Part shown: positions 33,816-42,423 of the stretch, piece by piece
Numbering within the stretch: position 1 is the first letter of the stretch
Layout: each line of letters opens with the position of its first letter
Assembly (NCBI RefSeq): GCF_042660285.1
Contig: NZ_JBHSTP010000001.1
Location: forward strand, 868,001-932,000
Source of the DNA: Luethyella okanaganae
GTDB taxonomy: Bacteria > Actinomycetota > Actinomycetes > Actinomycetales > Microbacteriaceae
Reading direction: 5' to 3'
Length of the DNA stretch: 64,000 nt
Position numbers and translations under genes: made by a program
The notes under the pieces: model-generated
What the model saw: the letters and a program-made list of their open reading frames with translations, nothing else
What the model was told of the DNA's origin: nothing
The model's database searches: none

Positions 33816-34439
33816 CTAGGCGAACAGTGGCACGGCCATCCAGATGGCTACGCCGATGAGGCTCGCGGCGAATACGTAGTCGATCCACTTTCCCGCGTTG
33901 GCGCCGCGGAACAGATGTGTGAGAGCGGCGCCTCCGAGCGCCCAGGCGATGAAGGCGAGGAGGTTGTTGAGAGTGAAGACCGTGGTGATGCTCAAGACCT
34001 GCCAGAGCCGCTCGTCATCTGGGTGCAGGAACTGCGTGAACAGCAGCCCGATGATGTAATAGGCCTTCGGGTTGAGAAGGAGAACGACGGCGCCGTCCTT
34101 GAAACCCAGTCCCGGAGCAGGCGAGTCCTGGCGGGCTTCGCCCGAGCTCTTGGCGCGGGCTGCGCGGAGAAACTGAATGCCGAGCCAGAGCACATAGCAC
34201 GATCCGATCGCACTGAGTATCTTGGCGAAGACCGGCTCGTTGAGCACTGTCATGCCGAGCCCCAGTCCGATCGCCGCGGTCACCACGAACGTCGCGACGT
34301 GATAGCCGGCCAGTGCGGGGATGGCGAGGCGGAGCCCTTTCGACGCTCCGATCGCGGCGAAGAACGTGTTTCCGGGTCCGGGGCTGTATGCCAAGGGGAA
34401 CAAGAAGGCGATGAGCGCCACGAACGTCTCGATCGTCAC
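33816..34439 (-). CDS. LysE/RhtB-family amino-acid exporter
   Basis: Encodes 207 residues with six hydrophobic segments. FLFPLAYSPGPGNTFFAAIGASKG (about 11-34) is the LysE-family N-terminal block. KDGAVVLLLNPKAYYIIG (about 124-141) is the second signature. I start at GTG 34439, where the first membrane segment begins; the frame is open far upstream but without coding character. The substrate, commonly a basic or neutral amino acid, cannot be told. The gene is enclosed by the 65-bp direct repeats. Confidence 0.88.
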   Translation of the reverse strand: MTIETFVALIAFLFPLAYSPGPGNTFFAAIGASKGLRLAIPALAGYHVATFVVTAAIGLGLGMTVLNEPVFAKILSAIGSCYVLWLGIQFLRAARAKSSGEARQDSPAPGLGFKDGAVVLLLNPKAYYIIGLLFTQFLHPDDERLWQVLSITTVFTLNNLLAFIAWALGGAALTHLFRGANAGKWIDYVFAASLIGVAIWMAVPLFA

Positions 34440-34577
34440 TGCTCTCGCCTCGGGCTTGAGGTCTCGGAGATGTGCATGACCCAAGCATTCGGCGCCGAGA
34501 GGAGGCGCGCTCGCGGAATTCGGACGTGGCTTCTCCGACCGCGACCGCGTGGAAGTGGCGCCGACTGCTCTCGGAGA

Positions 34578-34642
34578 CCCGCCGTGAGGATTTCGCGATC
34601 CGTACACTTGAGAGCATGAGTTGGTCACCCCGCATTCTCCGA
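34578..34642. repeat. Direct repeat, copy 2 (right of lysE)
   Basis: Partner of the copy at 33321-33385, same orientation. It lies just upstream of the thioredoxin-like gene and may contain its promoter region. Confidence 0.85.
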
Positions 34643-34673
34643 ACGGCCATCGCGGCGGAGCCCCGCTAAGGCC

Positions 34674-34934
34674 ATGGAATTCGTGCTCTTCACCTCGGCC
34701 TTCTGCGAGCCGTGCCTGCAGACCCGAGGGGTCTTGGCCGAGGCGGCTCGCCTCGTTCCCGTTGCGTCCGTCGTCGAGTTCGACGTGGCGCGTCACACGG
34801 ATGTCGCCGAGGCGGCCCACATCCGCTCCACGCCGACGGTCGTCGTGGTGGACGCCGGCGGAACCGAGGTCTTCCGTGCGACGGGCGTGCCGACGCTCAG
34901 TCAGGTGCTCGTGGCTGCCGCGAAGGCGGTATGA
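34674..34934 (+). CDS. Small thioredoxin-like protein
   Basis: Encodes 86 residues of the thioredoxin fold. The redox pair is in SAFCEPCLQT (CxxC, about 8-17) and the cis-proline loop in RSTPTVVVVDAGG (about 51-63). It is shorter than a standard thioredoxin (about 105). No signal, so cytosolic. No reductase is adjacent. The partner protein is unknown. Confidence 0.85.
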   Translation: MEFVLFTSAFCEPCLQTRGVLAEAARLVPVASVVEFDVARHTDVAEAAHIRSTPTVVVVDAGGTEVFRATGVPTLSQVLVAAAKAV

Positions 34935-34974
34935 CCGGGACAAGGAGCGCCTACGGTATCGTGGAAATGCGTCA

Positions 34975-35047
34975 GCCCTCGTAGCTCAGCGGATAGAGCA
35001 GGAGCCTTCTAATCTCTTGGTCGCAGGTTCGATTCCTGCCGAGGGCA
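34975..35047 (+). tRNA. tRNA-Arg (TCT)
   Basis: A 73-base cloverleaf: acceptor GCCCTCG pairs with CGAGGGC, D arm GCTCAGCGGATAGAGC, anticodon TCT in CTTCTAA, T arm with GGTTCGATTCC, discriminator A. The CCA end is not encoded (CCG follows). It forms the left border of the second accessory region, next to a broken phage-type methyltransferase gene. Confidence 0.96.
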
Positions 35048-35089
35048 CCGCCCGAACCGGTGCGGTGCGTGAGAGGTCGATGCGAGCGG

Positions 35090-35813
35090 TTACTGCTCCA
35101 TGCGTGAGCGGATCAGCGGGAGATAGTCAGTGTTCTTCTCGATCGCCACCACGCGAAACCCCGCGGCTGCTGCCGCCTCCACGGTCGTCCCGGATCCGGC
35201 GAACGGTTCGAGCACGACCCCGCCGACCGGGGTGACGAGCGTGACCAGCCATCGCAGCAGCGCGAGGGGTTTCACTGTCGTGTGCGAGATGCCGTAGGCG
35301 CGAGGACGTTCGCCCGGAGAGGGTTTGTGCTCGAACCGGAAGATCGGGAACTTCCGCGACAACGACCCCTCCTGCCACGTCCCCGTCAGCACATCCAGCG
35401 CATCAGCCTGCGCCGCATCAAACGCCACATTCGTGGGCCACCGATCGCCTGCGAAGCGGGTGCCATCGATGTTGATCCCGCCGACGCCGTGCTCGAGCAC
35501 GTTGCCGACGATGCTGCCGTCGAGGGGTTTGCGGGCGATGATGATCGGCTCGAACGCGGGACGCAGTGCGGTGCCCCATCCCTCCCACCGTGCAGCGTCC
35601 TCGGTGACCGGGGTGCCTCTCGAGAGCACGGTGCGGGTTGCGCCGAGAACGCCCTCGTGCTCGCTCTGCTGCACGATCCGATCCGTGCGCTGCACGCCCT
35701 GGTGCTTATCGATCGCGTGCGAGAGATCCATGCTCTTGGGCATCCCGGTGGTGTGCAGCCACGCAATCTGGTCGCGGATCTCGAACCCTGCATTCTCTTC
35801 AGGGTGCGGGATG
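35090..35813 (-). pseudogene. Site-specific DNA methyltransferase (N4/N6), 5'-truncated
   Basis: About 240 residues from HPEENAGFEIRDQIAWLH to the C-terminus of a phage-type DNA methyltransferase. The AdoMet-binding motif EPFAGSGTTVEAAAAAGF (about residue 185) and HTTVKPLALLRWLVTL are kept. The N-terminal catalytic DPPY-type motif, which in this arrangement precedes it, is missing, and the frame has a stop just upstream. Internal ATG 35743 would give 217 residues but no active enzyme. The break lies at the same place as the break of the sulfatase gene. Confidence 0.8.
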
Positions 35814-35820
35814 GTGCACC

Positions 35821-37052
35821 GGTGCTTTCGGGAAGCTGCACTTTACGCCACAGATTGAGACCCTCGCCCCGGATTACCGGCCATACGGCTTCGACATCGT
35901 GTGTAACACCGAAGACTCGCGCGCCGGTGAATGGCTCGACTGGGTCAAGGCGAACCATCCAGAGCACTATCAGGCGGCGCAGTCCACCTATGGATGACGA
36001 TGGTCCCCGAACTCCGGGAGTACGGACCGGCGCGGGAAGATCTCCGGGCGGAGATCATTGCCGCCCAGGCGTTGTTCCCGGAAAGCACCCGAGAGGCCTA
36101 CGAACTCCCCTTCCCCGCCGACGTGTCCCAAACGGCGTGGATCACCGATCGAGCCTGTGAGTTCTTGGACACAGCCGAGGGCGATGTCTTCGCGCAGATC
36201 AGCTACATCCAACCGCACAATCCGTTCTCACCACCCGCGGAGTACGTCGATCTGGTCAACATCGATGCGATCCCGGAGCCGACCTCGGCGGAATGGAAGA
36301 ACGCCCCGATCCCTTACTACGAACAGCCGCGCTACGCGGAGCCCAGCTACGAGATCGCAGATTGGAGGCGAGAGCGGGCACTCTATTTCGCCGACCTCGC
36401 ACACCTTGACCACGAACTCGGCAGAGTACGGGAAGCGCTCGCGCGCGCAAGCCGACTGGAGAACTGTCTCTTCATCTTCACGTCCGATCACGGTGAGCTC
36501 TTGCATGACCACGGACTGCTCGGCAAATGGGAACGCCACTACGACCCGTGTATCCGCATTCCCCTCGTCATTGGGATGCCCGGAGTACGACCGGGCCATT
36601 ACCGGCAACTGGCTGAGCACACGGATATTGCCGCGACGATCTATCACTGGGCCGGGCTACCGGCTCCCGCCCTGCCCGTATGGGGAGCGGCAGATACCGA
36701 GGGGATGCCGATGCTGCACGGCCGTTCGTTGGTCCCGGTCGCCACGGGGAAGGACGAAGATATGGCGCGGTCTCATGTGTTCATCCAATCCAACAACAGC
36801 CATGTGGAGGCGTCGCCGCGCAGCTGGGCGCGCACCATCAGGACCACACGTTACCGGTACACGCGTCACCTCGCCGGCGGCGGGGAGCAGCTGTTTGATC
36901 TCATCGAGGATCCCGACGAGCAAAACAACCTGGCGTACGACGAGCGCTACCGGGACATCCGAGAAGTGCTGCTCGCGGACCTCGCAGAGGCCACCGCCAC
37001 AGACGCATACCCCAACTCGCCGCTGCACCTGTTCCAGGTGGGGAGCTGGTGA
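35821..37052 (+). pseudogene. Sulfatase, 5'-truncated and frameshifted
   Basis: Sulfatase similarity begins without a start codon at GAFGKLHFTP (about 35821) and runs in frame to a TGA at 35995-35997. It continues in another frame from about 36000 (TMVPELREYGP) to 37052, with family blocks SYIQPHNPFSPPAEY (about 36200), FTSDHGELLHDHGLLGKWERHY (about 36478-36543) and the C-terminal RYRYTRHL. The activating Cys/Ser-x-Pro-x-Arg motif lies in the missing part, so the product would be inactive. Frame 35931-37052 alone would still give a 373-residue open frame. Confidence 0.8.
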
Positions 37053-37645
37053 CGATGCCGAATCCCGCGACTCGATCGGCCCCCGTTCCCGTGATCGTCG
37101 ACGTTGACACCGGACTCGACGATGCCCTCGCGCTCGCCTTCCTCGCACAAGAGCCGGCAGTGCGGCTGCTCGCGGTGACCTGTGTCGCGGGGAACACGAG
37201 CGTCGACAACGCGGTATCCAACACCGCCACCGTGCTCCACGCTCTAGGGTTGGCGTCGCCGCCGCCCATCGGGCGCGGCTCGTCCGGGCCCCTACTGGGT
37301 CAGACCCGGCCTGCGCACGGATTCCACGGGACGGACGGCCTTGGAGGCATACAACTCCGTCGCACGGGCGAACATGCGTCCCCACCGCACGCGATCGAGT
37401 TGATGCGAGACACGATCCTCACCTCACCGCAACCGGTGACCCTCCTGGCCCTCGGCCCTCTCACGAACGTCGCGCTGTTGATCCGGTGCTATCCCGACAT
37501 CGCAGCCCGACTCGAACGCATCATGTTCATGGGCGGAACGATGTCCGTAGTGAACCTGGCCATCCCTTCTGGCGGCGGACACATGATCACGATCGCGAAC
37601 CCAACGAACTGGGCGCCCGACATCGATCGCGTCACCACTGACTGA
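37049..37645 (+). pseudogene. Nucleoside hydrolase, C-terminally truncated
   Basis: 198 codons from GTG 37049 (overlapping the sulfatase stop) or ATG 37055. The calcium/ribose-binding start VDVDTGLDDALALAFL (about 16-31), GPLTNVALLIRCYPD (about 135-149) and FMGGTM (about 160) are typical. Family members have about 310 residues; the last third, with the catalytic histidine and a metal-binding Asp, is replaced by unrelated sequence. Probably inactive. It may once have worked with the carbohydrate locus downstream. Confidence 0.75.
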
Positions 37646-37692
37646 CCATGACGGCGGCCCTGGAATGCACACGCACCCAGGGCCGTCGCCTC

Positions 37693-38901
37693 TCAGCCTC
37701 GAAGCAACTCCTGCGTCTCCGCCGGGTTCGGGAACGACTCGCGCTCGCGGGCAGCTCCGTCGAGCACGGCGGTGAGATGGTCTGCGGCGAGGCTGATCCC
37801 GCCCATCGCGACGGCCTCGGAGCCGAGCGTGGAGGCAACAACGGTCGGCGCGAGCGGCACAATCGACCGCAGGGACTCCTCGAACCGCGGGAGGAAGATG
37901 TCGGCGCTTGGCGAACTGCCGCCGCCGACCACCAGCAGCTCCGGATCCAGCGCCAGAGTCATCGCGGCCGCACCGGTGGCCAAGTCGTCAGCGAACTCCC
38001 GTACGGCCTCGACCGCCGCGGGGTCCCCAGAGCGTGCCAGGTCGAAGACCCGTTCCCGGCTGGGACGTGGGCTTCCCAGGACCGCGGCTCCGTACCGTTC
38101 GTTCAGTTCCGCCCAGCGCATTTCCGGCATCTCGCCGACGATGCCCGCTGCGCCGTGGACGCCGCGGTGGACCCGCCCGTTCACGATGGAGGCGCCGCTG
38201 GTTCGTGCACCGCAGAGGACATATACGACGTCCGTATGGCCGTGGGCCGCTCCGATCGCAAGCTCCGCTTGGGCTCCGAGGGCGACATCCCCCTCGATCA
38301 GGACGGCCGCTTCGTACTCGCGCCGGAACCGCTCGCGCAGGTCGAGCCCGATCCACCCCGGCATGCCGGTGCCGCCGAAGTGTAGCACCTGCCCCGTGGT
38401 GCTGATGGCGCCTGGGGAGCCGATGGTGACCACCCAGAGGTCGGCCCGCGTCAGCTCGAGTTCATCCAGCAGGTCGTCTCCGGCTCGGAGCGCCGTCGCG
38501 ATCCGGGTCTCTGCGGCTTCCGATTCCGCCGTCGTCTCCGCACGGTGCCCGCGCACGTGACCGGTCAGGTCGGTGACGACGGCGTAGATGTGGTTGGCGC
38601 CGATGTCGAGCGAAAGGAAGTGGCCGAGCCCGGGAGCTGGCCGATAGGTGGCGGCCGGCCGTCCCAGGCGGCCCGCGGGGGCGCTATCCGACGCGACGAC
38701 CCAGCCGGCATCGGTCAGGTCGCTGATGATTGCATCGATGGCTGTGCGGGATAGGCCCGACTCTGCGGCGAGATCGCGCATGGTCTGGGGGTGCTCCAGC
38801 ACTGCGCGCAGGATGCCCCACGAGTTCATGCGCCGCAGCAGAGAGCGGCTGCCCATGACCGGTTCGATACCGCGAATAAGGGCCTCTCGAGTCACTTTCA
38901 T
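37693..38901 (-). CDS. ROK-family transcriptional repressor
   Basis: Encodes 402 residues: an N-terminal winged helix (about 22-80; MRDLAAESGLSRTAIDAIISDL) and a sugar-kinase-like ROK domain from FLSLDIGANHIYAVVTD (about 95) with GSPGAIS, and VHRGVHGAAGIVGEMPE (about 245-261). The zinc-binding cysteine cluster usual in ROK proteins is absent. It is divergent from the sugar-transport operon starting at 39059 and most likely represses it until a sugar binds. I start at ATG 38901; GTG 38907 is possible. Confidence 0.9.
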   Translation of the reverse strand: MKVTREALIRGIEPVMGSRSLLRRMNSWGILRAVLEHPQTMRDLAAESGLSRTAIDAIISDLTDAGWVVASDSAPAGRLGRPAATYRPAPGLGHFLSLDIGANHIYAVVTDLTGHVRGHRAETTAESEAAETRIATALRAGDDLLDELELTRADLWVVTIGSPGAISTTGQVLHFGGTGMPGWIGLDLRERFRREYEAAVLIEGDVALGAQAELAIGAAHGHTDVVYVLCGARTSGASIVNGRVHRGVHGAAGIVGEMPEMRWAELNERYGAAVLGSPRPSRERVFDLARSGDPAAVEAVREFADDLATGAAAMTLALDPELLVVGGGSSPSADIFLPRFEESLRSIVPLAPTVVASTLGSEAVAMGGISLAADHLTAVLDGAARERESFPNPAETQELLRG

Positions 38902-39002
38902 CCTCACTCTTGTGCTTTATAACGCCAACTTGCATAATTAACCTGTCCACCCGACTTTACCGCGGATGAACGAACCGACGGCCCGCGAATCGCGCGCGCG
39001 CC

Positions 39003-39046
39003 GCGCCACCGTTGTCGCGCTAACGACGGCGGTGCACCGGTGGCGC
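39003..39046 (+). promoter_or_regulatory. Inverted repeat in the leader of the sugar-transport operon
   Basis: GCGCCACCG (39003-39011) is repeated inverted as CGGTGGCGC (39038-39046), 12 bases before ATG 39059 and just before the GAGAGG ribosome-binding site. It could be an operator or an mRNA hairpin; the sequence does not decide. Confidence 0.4.
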
Positions 39047-39058
39047 TGAGAGGATGCC

Positions 39059-39985
39059 ATGACAGTCTTGCTCCGGAGAGCCACGCATCGGATGGGTGGC
39101 GCGCCGGCGGTGCGGCGGCGGAGGGACGACCGCCGAGTCGCCTGGCTCTTCATCGCTCCGGTCCTGATCGGATTCGCGGTCTTTTACCTGTATCCGACGG
39201 TCCGCGGGGTGTGGTGGTCCTTCACGGACTACAGCCTCCTGGGCGACCCCGCGTTCGTCGGCCTGGAGAACTACTCCGCCGTGCTCCAGGATAAGGAGTT
39301 CTGGAACTCGATGGGCGTCACGCTTTCCTATGTGCTCGTCAACGTGACGACGCAGACCGTCCTCGCGCTGCTCCTCGCCGCGCTCATGCACCGGCTCACC
39401 CGTTCAGTGATGCTGCGCACCACGCTGCTGCTGCCGTGGCTGGTGCCCAACGTCACCGTCGGGCTGGTCTGGCTGTGGCTGCTCGACACCAACCTCGGAT
39501 TCGTCAACCACCTGATCACTGCGATGGGACTGCCCGCGATCGGGTTCTTCACCAACCCAGCCCTGGGGATCCCGACGATCTCGATCGTGAACACGTGGGC
39601 TTTCACCGGCTACACGGCGCTGCTGTTCTATGCGGGGATGCTGCAGATCCCCGCCGATCTGTACGAGAGCGCCTCACTCGACGGCGCGGGAGAGTGGCGC
39701 CTGTTCACCCGTATCACACTGCCGCTGCTCCGCCCGGTGATGGCCTTGGTGCTGGTCGTCTCGCTGATCGGCTCGTTCCAGATTTTCGACACGGTAGCAA
39801 TCACCACGAAGGGAGGCCCGGTCAACGCGACACGGGTCATCTACTACTACATCTACCAACAAGCGTTCACCTTCTTCCACATGGGCTACGCAGCGACCAT
39901 GGCCATCGTCCTGGTGATCATCCTCGGTGTTCCCACGGCCGTCCAACTGCGCCTCCTCCGCGCCTCCGAATCCCAGCTCGCCTAG
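39059..39985 (+). CDS. Sugar ABC transporter permease (MalF type)
   Basis: Encodes 308 residues with six membrane segments, the first at about 28-50 (VAWLFIAPVLIGFAVFYLYP). The cytoplasmic EAA loop that contacts the ATPase is ESASLDGAGEWRLFTRITLPLL (about 203-224). First gene of an operon with a second permease, a binding lipoprotein and two enzymes. No ATPase is encoded here, so a shared MsmK-type ATPase elsewhere must power it. Confidence 0.92.
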   Translation: MTVLLRRATHRMGGAPAVRRRRDDRRVAWLFIAPVLIGFAVFYLYPTVRGVWWSFTDYSLLGDPAFVGLENYSAVLQDKEFWNSMGVTLSYVLVNVTTQTVLALLLAALMHRLTRSVMLRTTLLLPWLVPNVTVGLVWLWLLDTNLGFVNHLITAMGLPAIGFFTNPALGIPTISIVNTWAFTGYTALLFYAGMLQIPADLYESASLDGAGEWRLFTRITLPLLRPVMALVLVVSLIGSFQIFDTVAITTKGGPVNATRVIYYYIYQQAFTFFHMGYAATMAIVLVIILGVPTAVQLRLLRASESQLA

Positions 39986-39994
39986 GGACATCGC

Positions 39995-40948
39995 ATGACC
40001 ATGACACAACCGGCAACCCCCATCCTCCCCACCACGCAGCAGCCCTCCCGGCCCACACACGACGCGACCCGCCACCGCTTCTCGATCGGCCGCGCCCTCG
40101 GCTGGACGGTCCTGATCATTTCCCTCGTCCTGACCCTGTTCCCTTTCTACTGGATGCTGAAGACAGCCCTGACGCCCGCCGCCGACGTCATCAGGGACTC
40201 TGGTGCGCTCTTCCCCGGCAGCCCAACCCTGATCAACTTCGCGCGCGTGCTCGGCTTCCTCTCTCCCGCTCAGGATCAGGCCGCCGGGGGATCCGGTGCC
40301 TCCATCAACTTCCTCCTCTACTTGTGGAACTCGATCATCTACTGCGCGCTCATCGGGTTCTTCCAGACACTGTTCTGCGCGATGGGAGGATACGCGTTCG
40401 CGCGGCTCCGCTTCCCGGGACGCAACGTCCTGTTCGCCATCCTCATCGCCGCGCTCATGGTCCCCGGCATCTTCACGCTGCTACCGAACTTCGTGCTCGT
40501 CCGCGACTTGGGCCTCCTCAACGACATCTTCGGGATGGTCGCACCGAGCCTTCTCATGACGCCGTTCGCGCTGTTCTTCCTGCGCCAGTTCTTCCTCAAC
40601 ATCCCCGTGGACGTGGAGGAGGCGGCGATGCTCGACGGAGCAGGCAAGGCTCAGGTCTTCTGGCGCATCGCCCTCCCGATGAGCCGTGGCCCGCTCATCA
40701 CTATCGGCCTCATCACCGTCGTCTGGGCGTGGAAGGACTACCTTTGGCCGCTGCTCATCGGGCGCGACGAGAGCGTGCGAACGATGACCGTCGCCCTCGG
40801 CGTATACCTGCAGCAGTCGCCCAACACCCAGCCCGACTGGACCGGGCTGATGGCCGGCTCGACGCTGTCGGTCATCCCTGTCCTTATTCTGCTCGTCTTC
40901 CTCGGCCGCCGCATCGTCGAGTCGCTCAACTTCACCGGCATCAAATGA
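39995..40948 (+). CDS. Sugar ABC transporter permease (MalG type)
   Basis: Encodes 317 residues with six membrane segments and a polar N-terminus of about 38 residues. The EAA loop is EEAAMLDGAGKAQVFWRIALPM (about 208-229). Its start lies 10 bp after the first permease gene. Together they form the membrane channel of a CUT1-class importer for an oligosaccharide. Confidence 0.92.
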   Translation: MTMTQPATPILPTTQQPSRPTHDATRHRFSIGRALGWTVLIISLVLTLFPFYWMLKTALTPAADVIRDSGALFPGSPTLINFARVLGFLSPAQDQAAGGSGASINFLLYLWNSIIYCALIGFFQTLFCAMGGYAFARLRFPGRNVLFAILIAALMVPGIFTLLPNFVLVRDLGLLNDIFGMVAPSLLMTPFALFFLRQFFLNIPVDVEEAAMLDGAGKAQVFWRIALPMSRGPLITIGLITVVWAWKDYLWPLLIGRDESVRTMTVALGVYLQQSPNTQPDWTGLMAGSTLSVIPVLILLVFLGRRIVESLNFTGIK

Positions 40949-41007
40949 CCAGCCCCACCGTCTGAACCGCCCATCCCGATGCACCATTCATACAGAAAGA
41001 GAAACCA

Positions 41008-42348
41008 ATGACCAACGTCCGTCGCGTCGCCGCCATCGCCGCCGCCGCCGCACTGCTCACCGGAATCACCGCGTGTTCGTCCGGCGGGTCCGGCTCGAAT
41101 GACAAGGTGACCCTGCAGTACTGGATGTGGGACGACACGCAGGTGCCCGCCTACCAGCAGTGCGCCGAGCAGTTCACCAAGGAGAACCCGAACATCACCA
41201 TCAAGATCAGCCAGTCGGCCTGGGGCCAGTACTGGACGAATCTCTCAACCCAGATTGCCGCCGGCAGCGCCCCGGACGTGTGGGTGGACCAGGCCTCGTA
41301 TTACCCGCAGTTCGTCCAGGACAAGCAGATCGTGGACATCCAACCGATGGTCGAGAGGGACAAAATCGACCTCGGTCAGTACGTCGACGGCCTCGCGGAC
41401 CTCTGGAAGGTCGGGGACGCCCGGTACGGTCTGCCGAAGGACTGGGACACGATGGGGCTCGTCTACAACAAGGCCGACCTCAAGGCCGCGGGCATCGACG
41501 AGGCGTCGCTGGCCGGCCTCACCTGGAACCCGCAGGACGGCGGCACCTTCGAGCAGACCATCGCCAAGCTGACCGTCGACAAGAACGGCCACAATGGTCT
41601 CGATCCCGCGTTCGACAAGAACAACGTCAAGGTCTACGGCTTCCTGCCAGAGTGGGCCGACGGATCGCAAGGCCAGAACGGCTGGGGCAACTTCGCGTAC
41701 TCCAACGGGTGGACCTACGCGGACAAGAACCCCTTCGGCACGAAGTTCCATTACGACAATCCCAAGCTCACCGCGACCGTGCAGTGGCTCGCTGACCTCG
41801 CCGACAAGGGCTACGCGCCCAAGCTCGACGTCCAATCGACGCTTGCGCGCTCCGAGGTGCTCGCCAACAACGGCGGGGCTCTGACCACCCTTGGCTCGTT
41901 CAACCTCTCGGCGTACAAGGGCAAGACCGACCAGTTCGGGTTCGCCCCGCTCCCGGTCGGCCCGGAGGGCAGGAAGTCCGCGATCAACGGACTGTCCGAC
42001 GCTATCTACGCGGGAAGCAAACACAAGGACGAGGCGTGGAAGTGGGTCAAGTATCTCGCCTCCGCGGACTGCCAGAACACGGTAGCCGCGACCGGCGTCG
42101 TTTTCCCGGCCATCAAGGAGGCTTCGGAGAAGTCTGCTGAGGTGCGCGAGAAGGACGGCCTGAACGCCAAAGTCTTCCTCGACGAGCAGCGGGCCAAAGA
42201 CGGCACGTTCATCATCCCGATCACCTACCACGGCACCGAGATCAGCCAGATCGTGCAGGACGCGATCCAGAGCGTCGCCCTCGGCCAGCAGGACGCAAAG
42301 CCCGCGCTGGGCAAGGCGAACGATCAGGTCAACGCGCTGTTCAAGTAG
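41008..42348 (+). CDS. Sugar ABC transporter substrate-binding lipoprotein
   Basis: Encodes 446 residues. A lipoprotein signal ends at the lipobox LTGITAC (cysteine about 23), so the mature protein is anchored outside the membrane. The body, from VTLQYWMWDDTQVPAYQ (about 34-50) with PDVWVDQASYYPQF and GLPKDWDTMGLVYNKADL (about 144-161), is a family 1 extracellular solute-binding protein. It captures the sugar for the two permeases. Confidence 0.93.
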   Translation: MTNVRRVAAIAAAAALLTGITACSSGGSGSNDKVTLQYWMWDDTQVPAYQQCAEQFTKENPNITIKISQSAWGQYWTNLSTQIAAGSAPDVWVDQASYYPQFVQDKQIVDIQPMVERDKIDLGQYVDGLADLWKVGDARYGLPKDWDTMGLVYNKADLKAAGIDEASLAGLTWNPQDGGTFEQTIAKLTVDKNGHNGLDPAFDKNNVKVYGFLPEWADGSQGQNGWGNFAYSNGWTYADKNPFGTKFHYDNPKLTATVQWLADLADKGYAPKLDVQSTLARSEVLANNGGALTTLGSFNLSAYKGKTDQFGFAPLPVGPEGRKSAINGLSDAIYAGSKHKDEAWKWVKYLASADCQNTVAATGVVFPAIKEASEKSAEVREKDGLNAKVFLDEQRAKDGTFIIPITYHGTEISQIVQDAIQSVALGQQDAKPALGKANDQVNALFK

Positions 42349-42351
42349 TAC

Positions 42352-42385
42352 ACGGACGGGGCGTCCACTGGGCCGCCCCGTCCGT
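42352..42385 (+). promoter_or_regulatory. Strong hairpin between binding-protein and GH36 genes
   Basis: ACGGACGGGGCG (42352-42363) pairs perfectly with CGCCCCGTCCGT (42374-42385) around a 10-nt loop, 3 bp after the stop of the binding-protein gene. No U-run follows, so it may protect the upstream mRNA and reduce expression of the downstream genes rather than end transcription fully. Confidence 0.7.
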
Positions 42386-42423
42386 CCGACCCGCCCGACG
42401 GCCTTTCTCCCAGAAAGCTGAGC

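Noticed and set aside
33359..34669. Two paralogous short genes both beginning MSWSP
   Set aside because: The shared start is simply the 65-bp direct repeat; the second copy stops after 17 codons and the first needs a frameshift.
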